11,216 nucleotides of DNA from an uncultured Clostridia bacterium. Its GTDB lineage: Bacteria > Bacillota > Clostridia > Oscillospirales > Oscillospiraceae. The stretch is from the NCBI GenBank assembly GCA_937894515.1, contig CALCRH010000146.1:1-11216 (forward strand), given 5' to 3'. Under the pieces are notes generated by a model. That model did no database searches. It was not told the origin of the DNA and saw nothing but the letters and a program-made list of their open reading frames with translations. This document shows, one piece after another, positions 1 through 5,120 of this stretch (its first letter is position 1; every line of letters begins with the position of its first letter). The position numbers and the translations under genes were made by a program.

Positions 1-12
1 CCAACGATAGCC

Positions 13-44
13 CAATCATCCAACGGTATATCGTTGGATGATTG
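13..44. repeat. 13-bp perfect inverted repeat
   Basis: Bases 13-25 (CAATCATCCAACG) pair perfectly with bases 32-44 around a 6-base loop. The first nine bases of the window, CCAACGATA, also match the complement of 29-37, so an alternative pairing exists. No T-tract follows on either strand, so this is not a typical intrinsic terminator. It could be an operator, an end repeat, or the stem of a hairpin belonging to a gene outside the window. Confidence 0.6.
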
Positions 45-53
45 CGAAAAAAG

Positions 54-97
54 AAAAGGCCGTCTTGCCGGAACGACCTCCGACAAGACGGCCTTTT
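54..97. terminator. Bidirectional intrinsic terminator
   Basis: A 14-bp perfect stem pairs 54-67 (AAAAGGCCGTCTTG) with 84-97 around a 16-base loop. A-rich and T-rich ends on both sides give a U-tract in either direction. On the minus strand it is a second stop signal behind the ArdA operon, after the hairpin at 145-183. Confidence 0.8.
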
Positions 98-138
98 GAC
101 TCAAAATGAAGAAAAGCCCTTGCAGCAAGGACTTTTTA

Positions 139-183
139 CGAAAAAAGAGGACGCTGACTTTTTATCAAAATCAGCGTCCTCTT
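139..183 (-). terminator. Terminator of the ArdA operon
   Basis: A 13-bp perfect stem pairs 145-157 (AAGAGGACGCTGA) with 171-183. On the minus strand the stem runs directly into six T residues (141-146 complement). It lies about 70 bases past the stop codon of the last ArdA gene, where an operon terminator would be expected. Confidence 0.85.
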
Positions 184-250
184 ATGGAATTAGTTGTACA
201 AAAAGATATTTCCTTGGAAGCCTTGCAGCACAACGGTTTGCGGATTTTCT

Positions 251-1357
251 TTACATCAAAGTCTGCTCAAAGGATTCTTCTTCCTCGAACGGATCGACGC
301 AACGCCGTATGAGTCCAAACTCTGTTTGCACGATATCTTCCTCTGCCATAGTCGCTTCACCAAGACCGGCAAAGTCCATGTATCCGTCAATGGTATCCAG
401 CAGCTCATCGTCTGCGCCAATGTTCCTGAGAATTTCGCGTCCGTATTCCTCCGGATCAGAGGGGACACGTTCATAGCTATCCAACTGCGTGGCAATCTCC
501 AATGCTTCCGAAAATGTTTCCGGCTGCTCCAGAGACAGTGCTGAAAGGTATTTCATCAGCTCTCCGTCCGTCTGGCGCATCTCCTGAATGCACTGCGCCA
601 ACTCATTGGCTTCTTCCACACTGATGCAGTCACTCGGAACGAGTTCTTTGAGATACGGAATATAGTCAGTACGCTTGATATCGCACTGTGCAAAATCATC
701 TACCCGAAGCTGCCTCTTTGCTCGCTCAATTTCTTCGTCATCAGTCGGAAGCTCCAGCCAGAAAGCATATCTTTCTCCATTCCGAAGTTCGAGACGGAAG
801 ATCACATCTTCAGAAGGTTCAGAAAGGCCAAAGCCTTCTTTTCGCTTGACATATCCTGCCGAGCTGTAAGCTCCACCGTGATCGGCGTAATACTCCGCAC
901 CGATTACAGCGTAATCCAGATACGGAAGCACATCTTCCGGAAATGATGTATAGCCGCAGTTCACGAGAAAGAGACCAAGCTCCCTGTCATTGGACACACC
1001 TTCAAGCAAGGTGTAGTTGCCGAGGTTTTCTGCAACGCGTAGAATATCATCGAGGCCATTGATGGATTCCGCATCCAATGCGCCGGAAAACGTCTGCCGC
1101 TTAGAGGCAGTCATGCTGTTGATCTGCTCTCCTAACATATTCAGTTTCGGCAGCGTACCGTTACTATCGATTTCTTTGCCTGCGAGATAGTTGGAGAGAT
1201 TGGGAATGTCCCCAGCCACGCCAGCAATTATTGTGGGTGCCGAGGTACTTATGGAATCCAACTGACTGAAGGCTTCGCCAACTTCTGCCGGGGTTGCAGG
1301 CAATCGCAATCCCACGCGAAATGAACTGTTGCCACGTTTCAACTGTAAGGCAATCAT
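251..1357 (-). CDS. ardA: ArdA-family antirestriction protein, second copy
   Basis: A 368-residue acidic protein. Residues about 301-352 (YGREILRNIG, then GYMDFAGLGE, then FGLI) resemble the C-terminal part of Tn916 ArdA. ArdA proteins mimic bent DNA and inhibit type I restriction enzymes. Tn916 ArdA is about 165 residues, so this one is twice as long. The N-terminal half (LNMLGEQINSM, then GLFLVNCGYTSF, LDYAVIGAEYY, SAGYV) follows the same order of elements, so I infer two ArdA-like units in one chain. The start ATG overlaps the stop of the upstream ardA by four bases, with GGGAGG five to seven bases ahead, implying translational coupling. The family call is from remembered sequence likeness; the two-unit reading is inference. 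Confidence 0.75.
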   Translation of the reverse strand: MIALQLKRGNSSFRVGLRLPATPAEVGEAFSQLDSISTSAPTIIAGVAGDIPNLSNYLAGKEIDSNGTLPKLNMLGEQINSMTASKRQTFSGALDAESINGLDDILRVAENLGNYTLLEGVSNDRELGLFLVNCGYTSFPEDVLPYLDYAVIGAEYYADHGGAYSSAGYVKRKEGFGLSEPSEDVIFRLELRNGERYAFWLELPTDDEEIERAKRQLRVDDFAQCDIKRTDYIPYLKELVPSDCISVEEANELAQCIQEMRQTDGELMKYLSALSLEQPETFSEALEIATQLDSYERVPSDPEEYGREILRNIGADDELLDTIDGYMDFAGLGEATMAEEDIVQTEFGLIRRCVDPFEEEESFEQTLM

Positions 1358-2544
1358 AACATACCTCCCATTTCCATGTCAAATGCCTCGGCTGGATCTG
1401 GTGCCATCAGTTCTTCCAGACTCATTGTTCCGTGATAGGAAACATAGCCAAAGATGTTGAATTCGCCGGATTCCGCATTCACCCGATCCTCGCCGTATTT
1501 GGCGTAATTGTAGTAGCCCTCCAAATTTTCATCGAACTCAAAATGTCCCGACTCCCGAATCATATATCTGCCATATTCCTCTGCAGTCTTCACATTCGGG
1601 ACAAAGTCAAAGAGATCAATGTTTTCCGCAAGCTGGCGGAGCTGAAAGGCACAGTCCGGTCTGATGTTCTCTACCACGGCGGTGAGCTTTTTGAGATCGT
1701 TGGCATCTGTCTTGGCAAGAACCTCGCAGAGCTTGTTCAGTTCTTCGAGGCTTTCGTCCTCAAAGGAAAGTGCCGCTTCTATTCCTTCCGGAAGAATGCT
1801 GTCCACGAACCACAGTCGAATATCGTCCGCATTCTGAATGCCGGTACGCTCCACGATGTGTTCGATCTGCTTCTGCGACAGAGGAAGCTGCAGACTTGAT
1901 ACAGCCAGCGTATCCTCCGGTTCTGCGCAATCGGAGATTTCCACCTCCATCACACGTTCACGGTATCTGTATTTCGGAAATACCCCACCTTCGTGATAGC
2001 ATTGCTCCAGTTCCATGCCGTTTTCGTACAGCACTCCATAAGGCGTTACCTTACCCTCGCCGCTGTGGATCAGCCGCTCCATGACGGCACGTCCGTCCTG
2101 TTTTTCTGCATCTTTTACTGTGTCATGCCCACCTTGGGAGATGCTGTACTGCTTTCTGCCCAATGCATCCAGTGCAGAAAACTCGGTAATGACGATAGGC
2201 ATATCACAGCAGAAGGTGAGGTTGATCAGGTCGGTCATATCTATGAAATCCCGATCATACATGACGCTTTGGAATGCCGCCTTCTCATGCTCGTCGAAGC
2301 TGTCCAGCCGCTGGAAAAGGTAGTCCAGCTCATCGAGATTGACCAGCTCGCCTTGCAGCCGTTCCAGTGCCGGATAGTCCGAATCAATGCTGTCTACCAT
2401 GCAGTCGCGCCGTGTAGCGTGACCGATACACAGCTCATCCAACTGCTCCATATAGTGATCGTATTCCTCCGGGGGAATCGGCAGCGGGATGGACACCTGC
2501 CCGTCTTCGGGAAATTTGTGGTTACTCAGTACCACGGTTGCCAT
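1354..2544 (-). CDS. ardA: ArdA-family antirestriction protein, first copy
   Basis: A 396-residue acidic protein. Residues about 320-373 (EEYGRYMIRESG, GYYNYAKYGE, FNIFGYVSYHG) match the pattern of the Tn916 ArdA C-terminus (YARYYIEETG, YIDYQAYGRD, then G-rich end). It should protect incoming element DNA from type I restriction by DNA mimicry. As in its neighbour, an N-terminal segment (IPLPIPPEEY, then NLDELDYLFQRLDSF) looks like a second copy of a later segment (LQLPLSQKQIEHIV, then SLEELNKLCEVL), suggesting an internal duplication. I chose the ATG at 2544, which has AAGGA eight bases upstream; a TTG seven codons earlier has AAGGAGG about ten bases ahead and cannot be excluded. It lies 36 bases after the previous gene and overlaps the next by ATGA, so the genes form an operon. 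Confidence 0.78.
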   Translation of the reverse strand: MATVVLSNHKFPEDGQVSIPLPIPPEEYDHYMEQLDELCIGHATRRDCMVDSIDSDYPALERLQGELVNLDELDYLFQRLDSFDEHEKAAFQSVMYDRDFIDMTDLINLTFCCDMPIVITEFSALDALGRKQYSISQGGHDTVKDAEKQDGRAVMERLIHSGEGKVTPYGVLYENGMELEQCYHEGGVFPKYRYRERVMEVEISDCAEPEDTLAVSSLQLPLSQKQIEHIVERTGIQNADDIRLWFVDSILPEGIEAALSFEDESLEELNKLCEVLAKTDANDLKKLTAVVENIRPDCAFQLRQLAENIDLFDFVPNVKTAEEYGRYMIRESGHFEFDENLEGYYNYAKYGEDRVNAESGEFNIFGYVSYHGTMSLEELMAPDPAEAFDMEMGGML

Positions 2545-2580
2545 TTGTGTTGTCCTTTTTGTCAAATCGTTCTGGCCTCC

Positions 2581-3059
2581 TTACATACTCTGTTCAAAGC
2601 CATGTCCAAATTCCTGCTCAAACGCCTGCTGGTCATGCTTCTGAATCTGATCGACGATGTCCGGGATCACACAGCGGATTTGCTCCTGCACACCCTCAAT
2701 GGTTTTGCGCTGCTTTTCGTCCAGCTCGTAGATCTCGCAGAGCGTATCCTCACAGCACCGGTAGATTTCTTCAAGTTGACTTAGATTGAACATCCTGTTT
2801 CCGTCAATCATGCCGGAGCGCACAGCAAAGTCCTCGGCTGCCGCATCGAGACTGTCCTGATAGTAGTGACCGTGATTGACACCCTTGCGGTTGAAATCCC
2901 AATCCCATGTGACGAATTCAAATCCGTATGATGTCTCTCTGCCTGCGAGAACGACGCCGCCGTAATCAGCCAGAAGCTTGAACTTGTCCTCCAACGTGGA
3001 GTGGGAACAGTCAAGGCGGGTGCTGTTTCCAGCAGCTTGCGGTAATCTTTGTTATCCAT
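2581..3059 (-). pseudogene. Element-borne protein of unknown function, frameshifted
   Basis: The start is ATG at 3059, with AAGGAGG eight bases upstream, reading MDNKDYRKLLETA. After codon 13 (GCA at 3023-3021) the frame must shift by -1 to read TRLDCSHSTLEDKFKLL and continue (LADYGGVVLAGRE, GFEFVTWDWDF) to the stop at 2581. Restored, the protein would be 159 residues. The shifted frame has no start with a ribosome binding site, only a TTG at 2994 without one, so the two pieces are one gene. A missing base in an A-T (GCN-ACC) context explains it simply. I recall similar proteins of about this length in Clostridia elements, without known function. It is rich in acidic and aromatic residues and precedes the ardA genes by 36 bases. 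It could be a real mutation or a sequencing error; no slippery heptamer is visible at the site. Confidence 0.7.
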
Positions 3060-3085
3060 GTTCGTTTCCTCCTTCTTTTTGCGAA

Positions 3086-3134
3086 TAAAAAAGCGCCGTA
3101 TCGTTGGCTCTGCAGAAGCCAGTGATACGGCGCT
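3086..3134 (-). terminator. Internal terminator upstream of the antirestriction genes
   Basis: An 11-bp perfect stem pairs 3092-3102 (AGCGCCGTATC) with 3124-3134, extended inward by TGGCT/AGCCA (3105-3109 with 3117-3121). On the minus strand it is followed by six T residues. It sits between the CxxC membrane protein gene and the frameshifted gene, leaving only about 25 bases before the next ribosome binding site, so it can act as terminator or attenuator. Confidence 0.85.
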
Positions 3135-3151
3135 GATTTGACGGTATGAAA

Positions 3152-3643
3152 TTATCTGATACTCTGCACGGTGACGCTCATTCCGCTTCCCTCTTTCGCA
3201 ATGGTCACGGAGTATTCGCTGATCGTTAAGCTGCTCTCTTGCAGCGGGTAAACATTTTTGCTTGCTGTATCCAAAACAGCGTAATGATCTTTACGGACGC
3301 TTTGCAGCTTCTCGCGGCAGTCTCGGCAGAAGCAACTTGGCGACAGGCGCAGATTGTCCTGCGGAAGTGTCACCTTGCACATTCGTGCGCCGGTGTCCCG
3401 GTAGCCGGTATTGCCTAACACATCCATGAAGGAAAAAGTAAAGGTTGACGGATCATCAGAGAGTTCGTCGGTACTGATTCTCAGCTCGGCTACCTCGCCG
3501 CTATGCAGGTCAAGGACACACGGCACATCGCTCTCCGGCGCTTCACATAGCGCACAGTGAGCAGGATCGCGCCTCGCCATCGCCATGCCAAAAATGCAGA
3601 GTACAAGGCAGGCAGCAGCGGCAATAAGCATAGTCTTTTTCAT
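3152..3643 (-). CDS. Membrane-anchored protein with two CxxC motifs, unknown function
   Basis: A 163-residue protein starting MKKTMLIAAAAC. Residues 4-22 form a hydrophobic segment after two lysines, a signal anchor or signal peptide. Two CxxC pairs follow, HCALC at 29-33 and FCRDC at 105-109, plus Cys42, Cys89 and Cys104, suggesting zinc binding or disulfide bonding outside the membrane. Cys12 and Cys16 lie inside the hydrophobic stretch, but I see no convincing lipobox. The start was chosen because ATG at 3643 overlaps the previous gene's stop as ATGA, with GGAGG about ten bases upstream; longer upstream reading has no site. Coupling to the SLOG-like gene suggests joint function. I recall similar uncharacterised proteins in Clostridia but know no role. 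A terminator follows the stop. Confidence 0.75.
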   Translation of the reverse strand: MKKTMLIAAAACLVLCIFGMAMARRDPAHCALCEAPESDVPCVLDLHSGEVAELRISTDELSDDPSTFTFSFMDVLGNTGYRDTGARMCKVTLPQDNLRLSPSCFCRDCREKLQSVRKDHYAVLDTASKNVYPLQESSLTISEYSVTIAKEGSGMSVTVQSIR

Positions 3644-4077
3644 TTTGTCGCATCCTCCGCAATGTTGATGATGGTCTTGTGCTTTCGTTTTGCAAATCGG
3701 AGTGTCTGTGCTGCACCGCCCCAGCCGTGGTCGACATACGCAATAACCGTATCGGCCTGCTCTACCAGCCACTCATTGCGCTTGGAAATGGCATAGCGCA
3801 GAGGAGTGTTTTCCAGCGGTGGGTAGGTCGTTCCATCATAGTATTTCATATCGACCTCGCGGTTCAGGTATGCAAGCACCAGCACAGATTGGATGTGTGG
3901 ATATTTCTTCTTCAGCTCCCAAACGACTCTCGCGGCCATGCTGTCAAAATGTCCGTACCCACCGAGGTAAAACAGATCGGCTCCGTTTAGAATCTCTGCC
4001 TCTACGGTTTCATAGAGCCGCTGCCGTATTTCATCGTTTTCGTAGCAGTCGCTGTGACCGCAAAACGTGACTGTCAT
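3640..4077 (-). CDS. SLOG-superfamily (YpsA/DUF1273-like) protein
   Basis: A 145-residue protein starting MTVTFCGHSD, with a glycine-rich turn LGGYGHFDS at 38-46 after a first Rossmann-like strand, then KYPHIQSVLVLAYL, a conserved-looking AISKRNEWLVEQAD (about 95-108) and HGWGGAAQTL (about 117-126). This order of glycine-rich loop, KRN helix and GGA loop fits the SLOG fold, whose members bind nucleotides or nucleotide-derived signals. No partner or ligand can be named from sequence. A GGTGAAG-like site lies about seven bases ahead of the ATG. It is divergent from the XRE gene and overlaps the membrane CxxC gene by four bases, so both are probably expressed from the promoter near 4104. Assignment rests on motif memory. 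Confidence 0.65.
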   Translation of the reverse strand: MTVTFCGHSDCYENDEIRQRLYETVEAEILNGADLFYLGGYGHFDSMAARVVWELKKKYPHIQSVLVLAYLNREVDMKYYDGTTYPPLENTPLRYAISKRNEWLVEQADTVIAYVDHGWGGAAQTLRFAKRKHKTIINIAEDATK

Positions 4078-4103
4078 TTCGTCTTCACCGTCCCTTTTAA
4101 TGT

Positions 4104-4112
4104 ACTATACCA
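4104..4112 (-). promoter_or_regulatory. Extended -10 promoter of the SLOG-like gene
   Basis: On the minus strand the sequence reads TGGTATAGT, an extended -10 (TGn plus TATAGT), 27 bases ahead of the ATG at 4077. The matching -35 position, 17 bases upstream, reads TGTACG and is weak. That hexamer lies inside the dyad at 4124-4135, so a regulator there would block this promoter. Confidence 0.5.
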
Positions 4113-4123
4113 CAAAATTGCGG

Positions 4124-4180
4124 TTCCGTACAGAATTCGGGACATTTTGTTTTCCTCACTTTCATATAATGAACGTACAG
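4124..4180. promoter_or_regulatory. Candidate operator pair between divergent genes
   Basis: The 7-mer CGTACAG occurs twice, at 4127-4133 and 4174-4180. The first copy lies in a dyad TTCCGTACAGAA (4124-4135; TTC-N-GTAC-N-GAA) over the weak -35 of the SLOG-like gene. The second begins four bases after the -10 of the XRE gene. This placement suits an autoregulating XRE repressor acting on both promoters. Binding is inference. Confidence 0.4.
4165..4170 (+). promoter_or_regulatory. -10 element of the XRE gene
   Basis: A perfect TATAAT at 4165-4170 lies 31 bases ahead of the chosen start. No good -35 sits at 16-18 bases; TTGTTT at 4147 is only 12 bases away. The promoter may need an activator or be weak. 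Confidence 0.45.
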
Positions 4181-4201
4181 TTATATGGACGTGAGGCGCT
4201 T

Positions 4202-4441
4202 ATGGAATTGAACAAAGCAATCAGTCAAAGGCTGAGTGAGCTTTTGGCTGAGCGGAAAATGACACAGTATCAACTGTATATGAGAAGTGGTGTACCAAGA
4301 TCCACCATAGGTAATGTGATAAATTGCTCCTACACCTCTGTCAACATTCGCGTTATTCATGAAATGTGTCAGGGGTTGGATGTGTCGCTTACTGACTTTT
4401 TCGCTTCGCCCCTTTTCCTTGAATCTAATCTTGAACCATAG
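4202..4441 (+). CDS. XRE-family helix-turn-helix regulator
   Basis: A 79-residue protein. Residues 5-60 form a Cro/C1-type DNA-binding domain: helix AISQRLSELLAERKMT, then QYQLYMRSGVPRSTIGNVIN as the helix-turn-helix, then NIRVIHEMCQGLDVSLTDFF as the closing helices. There is no effector domain, so it is a minimal repressor-type protein. The ATG at 4202 was chosen because GTGAGG lies about six bases upstream and the domain begins there; an ATG at 4067 would run through the promoter region. It is the only plus-strand gene accepted here and is divergent from the SLOG-like gene, with repeated CGTACAG sites between. It probably represses itself and that operon. It ends at its own terminator. Confidence 0.88.
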   Translation: MELNKAISQRLSELLAERKMTQYQLYMRSGVPRSTIGNVINCSYTSVNIRVIHEMCQGLDVSLTDFFASPLFLESNLEP

Positions 4442-4476
4442 CAGCTTCTGTCCTGTAGGGCGAAGCTGCTTTTTCT
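4440..4476 (+). terminator. Terminator of the XRE gene
   Basis: A 9-bp perfect stem pairs 4440-4448 (AGCAGCTTC) with 4462-4470, followed by TTTTCTTTCC. The stem begins inside the XRE stop codon. Confidence 0.88.
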
Positions 4477-4488
4477 TTCCTGAACGTG

Positions 4489-4529
4489 AAAAACCTCACT
4501 TTTGCCATAACGGTAGAAGTGAGGTTTTC
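4489..4529. terminator. Bidirectional terminator between convergent genes
   Basis: A 12-bp perfect stem pairs 4490-4501 (AAAACCTCACTT) with 4517-4528 around a 15-base loop. Runs of A and T at the base give a U-tract on both strands; on the minus strand the stem is followed by TTTTT. It separates the XRE gene from the small minus-strand gene ending at 4586. Confidence 0.85.
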
Positions 4530-4585
4530 GGTTGAATCGTCGTAAAAATGCAGAAGGAAAGAAATGTCTGTGATGGGAGGAACTC

Positions 4586-4861
4586 TTATTTCTTTCGGTT
4601 ATCCATATATTCGTGCGCCAGGATATCCTTCAGCACAAGCATCGCGTCCTGCTCGTTATAACCGTAGGTATCCTGCAGGTCAGTAAGCATGGTGCGGAGC
4701 TGCTTGGCGTATTGCGGAATGTCCACCTCTGCCTGATAGGTCTTTAGGATTGGATACTTGGTACTCCATGCCTTCGTCCAGTCAGTTTTGCTCTGATTTT
4801 CATCTGTGGTTTCACGGATGATTTGCTCGATGCTTGGCTGGTTATTCTCATTCTTTTTCAT
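4586..4861 (-). CDS. Small hypothetical protein of the recombinase neighbourhood
   Basis: A 91-residue, charged, probably helical and soluble protein starting MKKNENNQPS. The middle segment (YPILKTYQAEVDIPQYAKQL) and the end (YGYNEQDAMLVLKDILAHEY) look like a compact helical domain; no catalytic motif or membrane segment is visible. The start overlaps the upstream 62-residue gene by 14 bases, so translation is probably coupled. It ends near the bidirectional terminator at 4489-4529. I do not recognise a named family and assign no function. Confidence 0.7.
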   Translation of the reverse strand: MKKNENNQPSIEQIIRETTDENQSKTDWTKAWSTKYPILKTYQAEVDIPQYAKQLRTMLTDLQDTYGYNEQDAMLVLKDILAHEYMDNRKK

Positions 4862-5036
4862 CGTTCTCGTACCCCATCTTTACGGTCAGATCGCCGAGGC
4901 TTTTGTCGTACTGTTCCTTACTGATTGCATTGCGTTCAAGGAAGCCCTGCAGCATAGCTTTCTGACGCTCATAGAGCTGCCGTTTCTTTTCTTCTGGAGT
5001 GAGGCTTGCCCATGCTTCGTTGTCTGTCATATCCAT
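4848..5036 (-). CDS. Small conserved-looking helical protein after the recombinases
   Basis: A 62-residue protein starting MDMTDNEAWASLTPEEKKRQ and continuing with a charged helix and AISKEQYDKSLGDLTVKMG, a short helical hairpin. I recall similar small proteins beside serine recombinases of Clostridia elements, without known role; the ISKEQYDKSL part resembles SHOCT-type short domains. An upstream GTG at 5081 in the same frame would lie inside the promoter, so I chose the ATG at 5036, which has AAGGA about ten bases ahead. It has its own promoter (5064-5092) and overlaps the 91-residue gene. Possible roles include accessory factor for recombination direction; this is speculation. Confidence 0.7.
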   Translation of the reverse strand: MDMTDNEAWASLTPEEKKRQLYERQKAMLQGFLERNAISKEQYDKSLGDLTVKMGYENDEKE

Positions 5037-5063
5037 CGTGCCACCGTCCTTCGTGTTATCGGT

Positions 5064-5092
5064 ATTGTACCATGCAGACACAATGGCTTCAA
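5064..5092 (-). promoter_or_regulatory. Strong sigma-A promoter for the two small genes
   Basis: On the minus strand TTGAAG (5092-5087) and TACAAT (5069-5064) are separated by exactly 17 bases, and the -10 is preceded by TG-G, an extended -10. The predicted start lies about 20 bases ahead of the ATG at 5036. It begins about 30 bases after the stop of the last recombinase, so the small genes have independent expression. Confidence 0.78.
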
Positions 5093-5120
5093 GTGTCGGT
5101 TGCCAATAGGGGGTGGATTT

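Noticed and set aside
1993..2784. Plus-strand open frame of 263 codons opposite ardA
   Set aside because: It crosses the ends of two minus-strand genes with good starts, and its composition is that of a shadow frame.
3015..3029. Programmed -1 frameshift in the 159-residue gene
   Set aside because: No slippery heptamer or following stable stem is visible, so a base loss or sequencing error is the simpler reading.
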